This document shows, piece after piece, positions 18,138-30,600 of a DNA stretch of 64,000 nt; the stretch's first letter is position 1, and each line of letters starts with the position of its first letter. Origin of the DNA: Cytophagaceae bacterium (lineage in GTDB: Bacteria > Bacteroidota > Bacteroidia > Cytophagales > Flexibacteraceae); assembly GCA_027490155.1 (NCBI GenBank), contig JAIXYP010000007.1, forward strand, positions 21,965 to 85,964, given 5' to 3'. A program made the translations under genes and the position numbers. The notes under the pieces were generated by a model. That model searched no databases. It had not been told where the DNA came from and was given only the letters and a program-made list of their open reading frames with translations.

Positions 18138-18938
18138 ATGAATCCTGCACCCAAATCAATCCTTACAGTTGCCCTAGTTCAGCCCTCCACCTATCAGCAT
18201 GATGTGACGGCCAACCTGGCTAATCTGGAAGAGATGCTTGCCACCATATCGCCTAATACAGACATTGTTGTACTGCCCGAGATGTTCAACACAGGGTTCA
18301 CCAATGATGTGTCCTTGGCCGAGCGTAGCAACCAACAAACGCATCGGTGGATGTGCCAACAGGCTTCACGTCTTGGGGCACTTTTGGTAGGGTCGGTCAT
18401 GTGGCGCGAAGGAGATGTTGTTACCAATCGATTGCTTGGCATCACACCAGAAGGGCAGACCTGGGGCTATGATAAACACCATTTGTTTTCGCTAGCTGGC
18501 GAAGGGGAGCGAATTACCGCAGGGCAAATGCAGGTCGTCTGGCAATACAAAGGCTGGGCCTTACGCCCCATTGTTTGTTATGACCTAAGGTTCCCGGAGT
18601 GGCTAAGGCGGACCCAAACCACTGCGGCGGATTGCTATCTGATCGTAGCCAATTGGCCTGCGAGTCGGCAGCCAGCATGGGATGCGCTACTAGCAGCTAG
18701 GGCGATCGAGAACCAGGCATACCTTGTTGGGGTTAATCGGGCGGCAGATCCAGATGGCCACCCGAGTGGATTGATCTATGGTGGGGGTAGTGCTGCCTAC
18801 CATCCCGAGGGGCACCAACTGACCAAGCTTAGGGAGGAGCAAGCAATTAAGGTAGTACTGCTTTCGGCTGCTAACTTGCAGACCTACCGAAGTGATTTTC
18901 CGTTCTGGAAAGATGCCGGTGGTTTCGGAAAAGCCTAG
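18138..18938 (+). CDS. nitrilase-family omega-amidase (YafV-like)
   Basis: A 266-residue carbon-nitrogen hydrolase. The Glu-Lys-Cys triad is present: Glu48 in VLPEMFNTGF, Lys113 in DKHHLFSLAGE, Cys147 in PIVCYDLRFPEW. The PEMFNTGF and DKHHLFSLAGE motifs and the short length point to the omega-amidase/YafV group, which hydrolyses alpha-ketoglutaramate and alpha-ketosuccinamate to the keto acid plus ammonia, mainly as metabolite repair after glutamine or asparagine transamination. Near 18124, CCGCTTTGCC loosely resembles the -7 element. It is separated by about 80 bp from the TetR gene and probably not part of that unit. Confidence 0.83.
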   Translation: MNPAPKSILTVALVQPSTYQHDVTANLANLEEMLATISPNTDIVVLPEMFNTGFTNDVSLAERSNQQTHRWMCQQASRLGALLVGSVMWREGDVVTNRLLGITPEGQTWGYDKHHLFSLAGEGERITAGQMQVVWQYKGWALRPIVCYDLRFPEWLRRTQTTAADCYLIVANWPASRQPAWDALLAARAIENQAYLVGVNRAADPDGHPSGLIYGGGSAAYHPEGHQLTKLREEQAIKVVLLSAANLQTYRSDFPFWKDAGGFGKA

Positions 18939-18982
18939 GTGTTTTTTTTGTGCCCAACCTCTAAAAATATTTGTTTGAGCCC

Positions 18983-19012
18983 TTGCAACATACTAATTGG
19001 TATGTACCTTTG
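18983..19012 (+). promoter_or_regulatory. promoter of the tetR gene (TTG, 19 bp, TACCTTTG)
   Basis: TTG at 18983-18985, a spacer of exactly 19 bp, and TACCTTTG at 19005-19012 give a full match to the Bacteroidota consensus. The spacer holds an inverted repeat. The predicted transcript start is only a few bases before the ATG at 19022, so the mRNA may be nearly leaderless. Confidence 0.75.
18988..19005 (+). promoter_or_regulatory. inverted repeat, likely TetR operator O1
   Basis: ACATAC, six bases, GTATGT. It fills the space between the -33 and -7 elements, so a bound repressor would block RNA polymerase. The same half sites recur at 19744-19767 before the oxidoreductase gene. Confidence 0.7.
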
Positions 19013-19021
19013 TTCCACCAA

Positions 19022-19726
19022 ATGACAACAACTGCTAACACTGTGCTGGATTACAAACCACTTGAAAAGGTGGTGCAAAACTCCTTGTCTACACAGGCAA
19101 GTACTAGTTTGGGTGCATCGGGTAAAATGAGTCGTGCTTCGGAGCGTGGACAAGAGACCCGTCAGCTGATTTTGGAGGCCAATTTTAGGGCTATCTGGAA
19201 ACATGGATTTCAAGGTGTGCGTGCAGATAAGGTGGTGCAGGAGCTTGGCATTACCAAAGGCGCCCTCTACCACTACTTTCCGACCAAACAGGATCTTGGC
19301 TATGCCATCGTGGATGAGTTGATCAGGCCAATGTACCTGAAGTCTTGGCAACAGCTGGAGACTGCTGATGGATCGTCGATCGAAAGGCTCAGTGCCCTTT
19401 TGGCCTATCTCGGCAGCATGATCAATAACGAGAACGTAACCCTTGGCTGTCCGCTCAACAACCTGATGCAGGAGATGAGTCCCTTGGACGAAGGTTTCCG
19501 CATTAGGCTTAGTGGTATCCTAACGACCCTGCATGGCTATAGCAAACGCTGTATCCTTCAGGGACAAGCAGAAGGAAGCATTCGGTCAACACTCAATGCT
19601 GATAGCCTTGCTTGGATGCTGATTGCTACCGTTGAGGGTGGGTATAGTATGAGTAAAACCATGGCTGATCCTACGGTTTTTGGTATGTGTGCACGCCTGT
19701 TGCTCAAAACAATGATTACAGTTTAG
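19022..19726 (+). CDS. TetR-family transcriptional regulator
   Basis: A 234-residue DNA-binding regulator from ATG 19022. The helix-turn-helix is at about residues 43-90: ETRQLILEANFRAIWKHGF, ADKVVQELGITKGALYHYFPTKQDLGYAIVDEL, the classic TetR pattern with the LYHYF recognition-helix end. The rest is an all-helical ligand-binding domain; LGCPLNNLMQEMSPLDEGFR resembles the AcrR/YxaF-like groups. The first 35 residues are unusual and serine/threonine-rich; a start at ATG 19127 (MSRASERG) would give a standard N-terminus. The operator inside its own promoter suggests autorepression, and a second operator lies before the adjacent NmrA-like gene, its probable target. Confidence 0.88.
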   Translation: MTTTANTVLDYKPLEKVVQNSLSTQASTSLGASGKMSRASERGQETRQLILEANFRAIWKHGFQGVRADKVVQELGITKGALYHYFPTKQDLGYAIVDELIRPMYLKSWQQLETADGSSIERLSALLAYLGSMINNENVTLGCPLNNLMQEMSPLDEGFRIRLSGILTTLHGYSKRCILQGQAEGSIRSTLNADSLAWMLIATVEGGYSMSKTMADPTVFGMCARLLLKTMITV

Positions 19727-19743
19727 TTTTTTATTTACCCAGT

Positions 19744-19767
19744 AACATACCGACTAGTAGGTATGTT
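19744..19767 (+). promoter_or_regulatory. 24-bp inverted repeat, likely TetR operator O2
   Basis: Arms AACATACC and GGTATGTT are perfect, around an eight-base centre containing ACTAGT; only one pair in the 24 bp is mismatched. The right arm overlaps TATGTTTT, a near -7 box. Half sites match the repeat in the tetR promoter but are four bases further apart. Confidence 0.75.
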
Positions 19768-19816
19768 TTTAGTTCCGCATTTTTTCAAACCCTTTTCTCA
19801 ATCCCCATTTACCATT

Positions 19817-20713
19817 ATGAAATATGTAATCTCAGGTGCCTCAGGGCATATCGGCAGTTTGACTGCCAAACATCTCTTGGCCGCTAAACACGAGGTGGTC
19901 GCTATCGGTCGTGATGCCACTCGCCTTGCAGAGCTTGAGGCAGCAGGTGCCACGCTTGCCATCGGTGACCTAGGCAATGAGGCCTTCATGACTAGCACCT
20001 TGGTAGGTGCTGACGCATTTTTTGCGCTGATCCCACCCAATATGGTCACTGATGACTTTGGTGCCTACCAACGCCAAATGGCTGATGCCTTCATCGGTGC
20101 TACCAAAGCATCTGGTGTCAAAAATGTCGTGATTCTGAGCAGCATTGGGGCTCATCTTGGCAAGGGAGCTGGTGTAGTCGATGGCCTAGGGTACTTGGAG
20201 CAAGTTTATGCTGCTCTGCCAGGGGTCAATGTGCTTTCCCTAAGGGCTGCCTACTTCATGGAAAACCTGTTCAACAACATTGGTCTGATCAAGCAGCACG
20301 GAATCCTAACGGGCTCCACCTTGAATCCTGATGTCAAATTGGCGCTCGTTGCAACCTCGGACATCGGAGATGTGGCTGCAAAACGCCTTGCGGCGCTGGA
20401 CTTCACTGGCTTTGGCTATACCTACATTGCAGGGCCGGCAGACCTATCGTTTACGGAAGTTGCCACCATTTTGGGTCAGGTCTTTGGCCTGGAGCACCTG
20501 CCATTTGTGCCAGCAACACCTGAGCAGTTCACGGCTGGGATGTTAGGTTATGGCCTGAAGCAGACCATTGTCGATGGCTACCTCATGTTATTTGATGCCA
20601 TCAACACGGGCAGCTTCAGTGGTGACTATACCCGCACAGACGAGTATAGCACGCCAACTACCTTGGCTGACTTTGCTACGCAGCAACTGTTGCCTTATTA
20701 CCAATCCTTGTAA
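19817..20713 (+). CDS. NmrA-like NAD(P)-binding oxidoreductase
   Basis: A 298-residue atypical short-chain dehydrogenase. It begins with a Rossmann nucleotide-binding loop, KYVISGASGHIG (GxxGxxG at 7-13), followed by VVAIGRD after the second strand, and has the NmrA-type features VKNVVILSSIGAH and LRAAYFMENLF. Relatives are NAD(P)H:quinone reductases of the QorB type or redox sensors, many controlled by redox- or electrophile-sensing regulators. The open frame extends to an ATG at 19763, but that codon lies inside the operator; the ATG at 19817 directly before the Rossmann strand is the likely start. Expected to be induced when the adjacent TetR protein binds its ligand. Confidence 0.85.
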   Translation: MKYVISGASGHIGSLTAKHLLAAKHEVVAIGRDATRLAELEAAGATLAIGDLGNEAFMTSTLVGADAFFALIPPNMVTDDFGAYQRQMADAFIGATKASGVKNVVILSSIGAHLGKGAGVVDGLGYLEQVYAALPGVNVLSLRAAYFMENLFNNIGLIKQHGILTGSTLNPDVKLALVATSDIGDVAAKRLAALDFTGFGYTYIAGPADLSFTEVATILGQVFGLEHLPFVPATPEQFTAGMLGYGLKQTIVDGYLMLFDAINTGSFSGDYTRTDEYSTPTTLADFATQQLLPYYQSL

Positions 20714-20731
20714 TGCCAGCTTGCGGTTATA

Positions 20732-20761
20732 GGCTAGGCAAAGTAATAGGAGCACCTAGCC
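20732..20761 (+). terminator. weak hairpin after the NmrA-like gene
   Basis: GGCTAGG and CCTAGCC form a perfect 7-bp stem around a 16-base loop, 19 bp after the stop. No T-run follows, so its terminator function is uncertain. Confidence 0.3.
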
Positions 20762-21647
20762 CAGGACTTGTGGGAAGTTGGTAGGTCGTTCATCCATGAC
20801 CATAAAGTAACCAAAGCCAACCCGATATTGCGCTCTTTGCTAGTACCAACCGGATCCGATCGTCAACCTTTTAGAGGCTAGGCGGTCTGGTCCGGTTTGC
20901 GTTTAGGGGATAGCAATGCTTTCTGCTGATCTGCGGATGGGCCAAAGTATGCAGGAAACTTGGCGCAGCTAACTAGGAGTATGTCCCTTGTTTTGTGATT
21001 GCGTTATACTGACCTAAGATGAAGGTAAAATCAGGTAACGACTAGGAAATCTAAGGGGATAAACTTGCAGTTTTTTGTGTCAGGCTATTCGGCCTTTTCC
21101 ATAGTTAGCAAAAATATAGAGTTGATCTTGAAAAGGTATGTATAGTGGTTTCGATATGTATAATCGTTATTTTGAAGCTATTTTGAGTGTATGGACATAT
21201 TTTGTGCGGAATAGTACAAATTAGATTTCGGTCTGCTCGCTAACTTTTGAGGTTGCCTTACAATAGGTTTGGTTTGATGTTTTTGCCAAATAATATTCTG
21301 TTTTTGTCTTTTGTAGCCATAGTCCTTGCTATGAAAATTGAGCAGCCATGTTAAGTTTTCTGGCCTCGACGTAAGTGGTGTGGCAGATGTGGGAATTGGC
21401 GAAAGTGGCGTTTCTGATCTCGTAGGGCCAATTCTGAAGCTGGATATCATCAGATATATCCTCTTGGGCTGCCCTAAGCACTGTTTTGTTGCCAAATCGG
21501 TCTTCCTTTTTTTTGACCTGCAAGCAGGACGAGGCGCTACAAGTCTTAAATTTACTACGGTATTGCTGCTGGTATTGCCTAGTAATAAGGTGGTTTTGGT
21601 TGTAGTATTTTTAGATTCACAATATTTCAATAACCGTCACTTGCTTC
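20762..21647. other. long intergenic region before the 3132-residue protein gene
   Basis: About 890 bp without a convincing gene. The first 250 bp have a coding-like composition; on the minus strand a short frame reads GFGYFMVMDERPTNFP before a stop, possibly a decayed gene end. From about 21000 the sequence becomes AT-rich and probably carries the promoter and leader of the giant gene; I could not identify a clear -33/-7 pair. Confidence 0.4.
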
Positions 21648-24600
21648 ATGGGACATACGTTTACATCAACGAATTTAGGCAAAGGATTATGGCTAGGCTT
21701 GGTCATGATTTGCGCAATGCTCTTACCAGACCTAGTGCAGGGGCAAGGGGCTGTGGTTTGGTCCACGGCCACCACTAGTACATCTGGCACCTATCTTACA
21801 GGTACCTCCTCAAGACGCAATCAGGTTCTGTATCCTGCCTCTGAGCTTACAGGCGCCTTGAGTGGGTCTATCACCAAGATATACTTCAAGCGTGGATCTA
21901 CCGCTACTAACGCTTTGTCTATGGCTAACCTCCAGATTAGGATGGGCCAGACGGCGAATACGGCATTTCCTAACTCTACCCTCGCGACTGGCCTAACAAC
22001 TGTTTTCACAAGCGCAACCTTCACTCAGGGTACAGGTACTATCGATACTTGGTTTTCGATAACCCTCGACACGCCTTTTCCATACAATGCAGGTCAATCG
22101 CTCATTATAGAAACTGAGTATACCGGAACGCCAACCAACGGGATTACCATAAGATCCACTGCAACATCAACGCCTTTGCGGCGTTTAACCTCTGCTGGCA
22201 GCGCAAGCTTACCTTATTCCACTGCCACTACAGGTACGACTTCTGGTTTTGTACCAGCTTTCAGTTTTGATGTTACCACTGTTGCCCGTGACGCGGCTCC
22301 TATCAACGTGGTTAGTAGCCCAGCCATTAGCTCCTTGATCTGTAGCGGTGGTACCACAGCTTTGTCTGCCACAATCCAGAACGTCGGTAGCAGCGCTATG
22401 ACTAGCGTCAAGTTTAACTGGTTTGTTAATGACGTCCTGCAGGGAAATATCTCAGCCACAGGGCTCAACGTAGCACAAGGTGCGTCAACAGATGTAAGTT
22501 TAGGCAATTACAACTTGCCAGCATCATTGCCACGCAACGTACGTTTCAAATTTGTCATCACAGAGATCAACGGAAGCACCGACCAAAACGCAAATAACGA
22601 TAGCTATAACTCGACCTTTTTCAAAAGCGGGTACTCTGGCACCATTAGCGCAGGCAGTGGTGGCACCTTCCCGACCATACAAGCGGCTATTGACTCGCTT
22701 AATTCGCGAGGACTGTGTGGTGCATGTACGCTCAATATCAAACCAGGTACTTACACCGGCCAGTATCAGATTAATGCCTTAACAGGATCAAGCGCTACCA
22801 ACAGATTGACCATCAAGCCAGAGTCGGGCACTGCCACCCTCGCATTTGATGCATCAACAACGGGCAACAACTATATCCTATCGCTCAACAGTGCAGATTA
22901 TGTAACCATCCAAGGCCTAACCTTTGACAGGAGTACTGCAAGCGTTACACCGACCTTGTCACGTATTCTGGACATTAGTGGTGGCTCTGATTATGCTATC
23001 GTGACGGGTAACACCTTTAACGGGTTTAACTACGCCACTGGTGCAACCTCCAATGCTTTTGCTAGTATCTATAGCAATACCACTATAGACCTCGCCACGA
23101 CCATCACCAACAATACTTTTAACAACAACGGTGCAGGTATTGCTCTTTCAGCTGTAGCTGCAGCAGACGAAGCTGGACATACAATTACAGGCAATACGGT
23201 CAATACCTTCTATTACGGGATTTGGCTCCTGAACATAGCTGGCGGTGCTACGATTACTAATAACACTGTTAACCGATATGATCAAACGCCAAGTACCACA
23301 CTTTTCCAAGGCATAGTCTGTAGCGGTGTCGATGGTTATTTACAGATCAATAACAACACAGTCAATACCTATACCTCTGGTTATGGTATCTATTTAACAG
23401 GTTGTGAGGGTCTATCAGGCAACCGCAGTAAGGTCTATAACAACCTACTTTCAGTTGGTGGTACAGGCACTGCCTACGCCTTGTCTACTTTGGGTACAAC
23501 CAACAATGTTGATATCTACTTCAATAACTGTAGGGCTGGTAGCTCAAATGCCACAGCCTCTGGCAACAATGCTTGGTACAACACCACAACGGTTGCCACG
23601 TCTGCAATTGTCGTGAGGAACAACAACTTTGCTGTTTATGGTACCGCTGGCTATGCTGTCTATATTTCGAACGCAACAGGCGGCACCGGGATTACCACGA
23701 GCAATAACAACTTCTACTCGACTACAGCTCAGTTTGGTTTTTATGCAGCTGCAGTAGCAGATCTTGCTGCCCTCAACTCAACGTCAGGCAATAGGTTCCC
23801 TACCAGCTTTACATTGGACCCTGACTATGTATCTGCTACCAATCTACATATCCAGAACAGCAATCTGGCTTTCAAAGGCGCTTCAGGCACAGGGATCACA
23901 ACAGACTTTGATGGCCAAACCCGTGATGCCAGCCAGCCGACAATTGGTGCTGACGAGATATTCCCTGTGACTCGTGACATCGCGGTATCTGATGTCATTT
24001 TAGGCCAAGCCTCACTTTGTGGTTCAGGTTCAACTCCTGTTAGTTTCTCTGTGACCAATGCGGGTCTATCGACTGTCACTCAGGCTTCGGTGACCTATTT
24101 TACAACCGTCAATGGGGTCGAAGGCACAGGTACAACTCAGGTATTTTCAGGTCTCAGCCTTGCTACTGGTGCATCGACTACTTTGTCATTCACGACGCCA
24201 ATGTCTTATGCTAGCACAGGATCTTATCAAGTCCGGGTGACTAGTGCAGGCGTCAATGGCGAGTCAGATCAGGTAGCTAGCAACAACACTGCCCGCAGCA
24301 TCACGACGCACCATGGTTATACCGGTGTGTTGACAATGAACCCTGGTGCTGCTGCATCTGCTACCAACTTTACCTCGATGCAAGCAGCACTTGACTCAGT
24401 GGTTTCTCATGGCCTTTGTGGCGCGACGACACTCAACATCGCTGCAGGCACCTACAATGGTCAGTATGCCCTGTCACCAATCCCAGGTTCTAGCGCAACG
24501 AACACACTCTTGATTAAACCATCTTCTGGCACCGTCACCCTTGCTTTTGATGCAGGCATCGGCGGGCAGAACTACATCTTGGCTATGAACGGTGCTGACT

Positions 24601-27600
24601 ATGTTACGATCCAGAACATCGTTTTTGACCGGAGTAACTATGCAGGTACACCAACACTGTCTCGTTGTCTTGATGCGAGCAACGGCACCGATTACCTAAC
24701 CGTTACGGGCTGTACCTTTAATGGTTTTGCTTATACCGCATCAGCCACGACAAATCTAACTGCCTCGATTTTTAGCAATGTCTCCATTGACCTCGCCACC
24801 ACCATTACAAACTGTACCTTCAACAATAATGGCATTGGAGTTAGCCTCAATGGCATTGCAGCAACGCTAGAAGGGCCACATGTAGTGACCGGAAATACCG
24901 TAAATACGTTTAGTTATGGCATTTACTTCGCCTCAATGACTGGCGGAGTGACAGCAAGTAACAATACCATCGACCGTTATGACCAAACCCAGACCACATC
25001 TTTCTACGGCATCTATTTCACTGCTGTAGATGGCAAGCTCTTAGTCCAGAACAACAAAATCAATGGGTACACCTCAGGTTATGGCATCTACATGACCAAC
25101 TGCGATGGTATCCCTGGCGATAATGGTGTCGTCTCTAATAACCAGATCAGCTTTGGAGGTGCAGGTACAGTTAACGGCATCTATACTTTAGGCAGTACAG
25201 CCAATCTTGATATTCTGTTTAATAATATCAGGGCTGCAAGCTCAACAGCTACTGCAGGTAGCAACGTTTGCTATTATCAGTCTGCAACCACAGGTACAAC
25301 CAATAGCATTAAGGTCCATAACAATAACTTTGTTGTCTCCGGAACCAATGGCTATGCTATTTATGTTTCATCTGCCACTACTTCTGGTTTGGTGATTTCA
25401 AGTGCAACACATAACAACTTGTATAGCACGACTGCTAACTATGCCTTTTGGGGTGCTGCAGTTGCAGACCTTGCAGCACTTAATACCGCTAGCAGCAACA
25501 AGTTCACCAATACCATATCGGTTGACCCAGGGTACGTATCGGACAATGACGTTACCTCAACCAACTTGGCCTTAGCATTTACTGGCAAGTCAGGCACCGG
25601 CATCACGACCGATTATGCCAATGTAAGTCGGAATGCCACCCTGCCAACGATTGGTGCAACCGAGCTTTTCCCACCTACCGATGATGCTGGTGTTACAGCC
25701 ATCAATCCTAGCATGTCAGTAGTCTGCGCCAACGGTAGCTCAACGCTTAGCTTTACGCTTATCAACCAAGGTCTGGCAACATTGACCTCTGTCAGGGCTA
25801 CTTATTATGTAACAGTTAATGGTGTAGAGGGTACTGGTGTCGTCCAGAACTTTACAGGCCTCAATATCCCGAATGCAGGCGGGACTGCACAACTTTCGTT
25901 TACGACACCTTGGGCTCATACCTACGGATCTTATTATCAGTTCCGTGTCGTGACAAGCTTGCCAAACAACGCTGCAGATGCAAATGCTGCCAATAATGAA
26001 CTGATCTCGAGGACCTATCGTCCAGCTTTCTTGGCTAATGCGACGGTAAATCCAGGACTTGCACAGTCAACAACCAATTTCCAGACGATTCAGCTAGCCT
26101 TTGACTCTTTAGCAGCACGCGGTATTTGTGGCAACACAACCTTGACAATTGCACCAGGTACTTATACTGGCAAAGTCCAGCTACGGGATATCCCGGGTAC
26201 TAGTCCTGTTGCTCGCCTTACCATCCTTGGTGGTGGTACAACACCTAGCCAAACCTTATTGACCCAGCCTGGATCAACTACGGTGGGAAGTAACTGGGTC
26301 TTCTCTGGCCTAGGCATACACGATGTTACAATTCAGAAACTCAGCTTCGAACGTACCGGAGATTCGGTCCAGACCTACAGTACTTGTTTGGACCTAAGCG
26401 GTGGTGTGTCAAACGTTGTTGTCAATAACTGCAACTTCCAATCGGTGGCAATTGCCACTGGTAGTGCCACTGGTAACTCTTCTGGTGTATATAGTGGCAC
26501 TGCTGGTATTGACAGCGATGTTACAATTCAGAACTCGTTCTTCAACGGGGTATCGGCAGGTGTACACTGGGCGGGTATCAGTGCCGCCTCACCAGATCCT
26601 GGCCTACATGTTCTCAACAACGTGATCAATAACGGTAGCTACGGTGTTTACCTCACAGGTTGTACTAACCCTGAGGTTTCGGGCAACAAAATCCGCAGGA
26701 CGTATCAAACCAAAACCGGTGTTACCGCCTACGGTATCTATATGACCGCTGGTGCTAACGGGTCTGACCTGCAACGGAACGAGATTCGGTATTATGGTGG
26801 TACCATCTACGGTATTTATTACACGGGTGTTGCTGGTACTAGCACCAACCCTAATAATTTGGTCAACAATTATGTCTATGCAACTGGCACTGGTGCCAAC
26901 TACCTGATTTATCACACAGGCCTGTCGCATTACCTACAAGCATACCATAACACGATTGTTACCTCTACAGTCGGTGCCAATTATGGATATTATGGCATCT
27001 CTACTACGGCGACCAATATCACGTTAAACAATAACTTGTTCGTGAGCCTCGGTTCTGCTGCTGCAACGCAATATCCATTCTATATAGCTGCTGCTGGTGT
27101 GGCTAATATTATCTCGGCACAGAACAATACAATCCATAATGGCAAACCAGGGACCTTTGGGTTCTTTGGTGCCATCCATGCCGATATGGCTGCGTTTGTG
27201 ACGGCTGGTGCAGGAAAAACAGACGGAACAACAAGTGTCAATCCGCTTTTCCTTACCGAGGACTCATATCAGTTTACTAATCCTACGCTTGACGGATCTG
27301 GTCTGACAACATTGGGCATCAATACCGACATTGAAGGCAATAGCCGTACCGGGGCACTTGATAATGGTGCCTATGAGTTCACACCACCAGCACGTGACGT
27401 AAACCTTGTTTCATTGGTTTCGGAGCACATATGTATTGGTGGTAATCAACCCGTTGTTATCAGGATTAGTGATGTTGGTACTGATAACGTGACGAGTGTC
27501 CGTATCAACTGGTCTGTTAATGGTGTTTCTCAACCACAAGCCAATATTACTGGCCTTTCGATGACTAGTGGTTCATCCACCAACGTCACGCTTGGCAATT

Positions 27601-30600
27601 ATACTTTTGCGGCAGGAACCTATACCATCGATGCTACAGTTGCTGGCGTCAACGGAAGTAATGACCAAAATCCGCTAAATGATGCCCTTGCAACGGCAAC
27701 CGTTGTTACTGTAGGCAATTCTGCCATGGCTTTGCCTTACGTCCTTGACCTAGAAAGCACAACTGTGAACACAGGTATCCCGACCTTCTGGACTGCAAGT
27801 CCGATTCAGTCAGGTACCGCTTACCGTTGGGCAGTTGGCGAAGGACCATTAGGTTCTGCCTCTTCGGGCCCTAACGTTGATAACACTCTCGGGACCGCCA
27901 TAGGTAATTATTTATACACTACCGCGGCCAATGGTGTCAGCGGTGATGTGGCAACCTTTACGTCCGACTGTATCAACCTAGGTTCGATCAACACGCCCGC
28001 AATTAGGTTCTTCTACCACCGTTACGGAGCTACCACTCCTGTCCTTCATATCGACGTTTACAGCAACGGTAGCTGGACTAATGGTGTCTATACCATGACT
28101 GGTCAGGATCCGCAGCAAACTGCTGCTACCTCTGCTTGGAAACAAGTGACCGTGCCACTAGGTACCTATAGTGGCGTAATCAAAATCAGGTTCCGTGCTA
28201 TCCGTGGTACTAGTACTACTGGCGAGACTGCCATTGACGATATCCGGATATTTGATGGCTCGGTTGCTGATCTTACCCTGACCGCAATCACTAGGGCTAG
28301 CACAAGCTGCCCTACAAGCAGCGAAATGATCCAGATGACTGTCCAGAACCTGAGCAGCAACGCACACAACTTTGCGCTAAGGCCAGCTACTTTCGTCTTG
28401 ACGGCAACAGGTGCTGCTACATTCACCCGGACGATTGTTTGGAATGGCGGCACTTTGGCAGCCGGAGCTACTTCAGTGCTTAATGTATTCGCTAATATTA
28501 ACGGCACAGCTGCAGGCACCTATACCTTTAACGCTACAATGGCATTGCCTGCTGGTCAGGATGACAACCCGACCAACAACAATGCAGCCTCTCCTTTGGT
28601 ATTGGTTAACGCTGGTACGCAAGCACTCCCTGTGTTCTTCAACGGTGGTAGATTTACGGGTGCCAACCTTTCTACAGTCCGTCCGGGATGGTCTGAAGCT
28701 ACAGGAGCTACCATCCCAACAGGCACAACCTCTAGCTGGTTACAAGGCACTGCCTTTACTGGCGATACCGTTGTTAGGATCAATTTGATTACTGCTACCA
28801 AACGCGAATGGTTAATCTTACCACGGATCAATGCCAGTGCCAATACCAAACTTAGGTTCCGGACTGCCCTTACGAATGCCGCCGCAACCACGGTAGATGA
28901 CCACAATGCATTCGCTGGTACTGATGACTTTGTCGAGGTACGCGTCAGCACTGACTGCGGTACTACCTGGACTGGCGTTTATACCATGAACGAAGCTTGG
29001 CAGAATGCCAACAGCGTGTCCAACGCTTTCAAACCGTTTACAGTGAATTTAGCTGCATATGCTGGTCGTCAGCTGATCGTGGCCTTCTTCGCAAGCGAGG
29101 GTACTGTTGACAACATCAATAGCTATGACGTTCTGCTCGATGATATTGCCCTCACAGACAATGACTTCTTGACTTGGACGGGTGCACAAAGTAACGTGCC
29201 GACTAACAAGTACAACTGGACACCTTGGTTTGCACCACAAGAAAACTGGATCTGTAATATTGCAAATGCCACTACCAAGCCGACCTTTAGTGCATACACT
29301 ACGGTTGGTGGGTTCAACATGGCAAACGGTGGTACTGTTAACTTCACAGGCAATCCTGCTATTCGTATCCTGCATAACTTTAGCACAACAAGTGATGTCT
29401 ATACCATCAATGGTGGCTACAAGTTGATCGTGAGCGGTAATACAGCTCAATCTATCGGCGCCAAAGGCAGACCACTTAGCCCATTGAGCTTGACAATCAA
29501 TAACCCGGCTGGTGTTACTCTGACCTCAGAGGCTCGTGTGACTGATACGCTCAACCTTTACAATGGTGTTTTCAACCTCAACAATAACAAGTTGACCATG
29601 GTTAGCACCTCAACTACAACCGCCCGGATTGCCCCAATTACTAGTGGGTCATTGGCTAATGCTAGCAACTTTACCTACCAACGCTATATCGCCCCTCCTG
29701 CTGGCAACCTGCAAGGTGGATGGTATTTTGTCGGTACTGGTGTCAATAACAACACGGTCAATGCTTGGGCTAACAGGACTACGTATTCACCAAGTACGTA
29801 TTTGCCAACAGGGTCGTCACAACTTTGGTTGTATGACAATGCAAACAACACCGTGCCTGCCAACAATGGCTGGGTTAAGCCAACGGCTCCGTCTCAGGCA
29901 TTAGCAGTAGGTCAGGGTGCACGTTTCTACTTCCAGTTCTACTTCTGGTCGCAACATGGTGGTGTCTACGAGACTAAAGGTGTGCCACACACAGGCAACT
30001 ACAACTTCACCCCGCTGCTCAACTACTGTACATCTGGCTGCGCCTGGACTGCCACAAATGGTTGGAGCCTGCTAGCTAACCCGTATGTCAGTACCATCAA
30101 CTGGGACTCGCCGTCTTGGACAAAATCTGCAGCCATTGCTGATGAAGTTAAAGTCTGGAACAACAGCATTGGTAACTATGCTAGCTACGTAGCTGGTGTT
30201 GGTACGCTTGGTGGTAGCAACTTGTTAGCTTCTGGTCAAGGTTTCATGGTACGTGCCCTAAGCACAATCACGAGCAATGACCTAGTTGCGACCGAAGGTG
30301 TTAAGGTCACCAGTGCCAACTTCTTGCGCCAAGCCGCCCTGACCCAGATTATGCGCATCAATATCAAGGATGCAGCTAACCATCAGGACGAAGCAGTAGT
30401 TCGCCTAGTTCCAGGTGCTACTTCTGGCTATGATGCTGCCCTAGATGCCACGTATCTCGAAGGTACCTACCTCAACGTCTATACCGCACCAAGGCCTGAC
30501 ACCAAGTTGTCTATCAATGCGCTCGATGTCCCAACAAGCACTGTTTATGTCCCGATGGGACTTAAAACCTCTGAGCTTGGTACACATACCATGACCTTCA

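Noticed and set aside
21178..21630. A 150-codon minus-strand frame in the gap before the 3132-residue protein gene
   Set aside because: The protein is Lys/Thr/Ser-rich without domain features, and the region is AT-rich; it looks like chance.
21338..21778. A 146-codon plus-strand frame overlapping the start of the giant gene
   Set aside because: It runs in another frame through the signal peptide of the giant protein and shows no protein-like pattern of its own.
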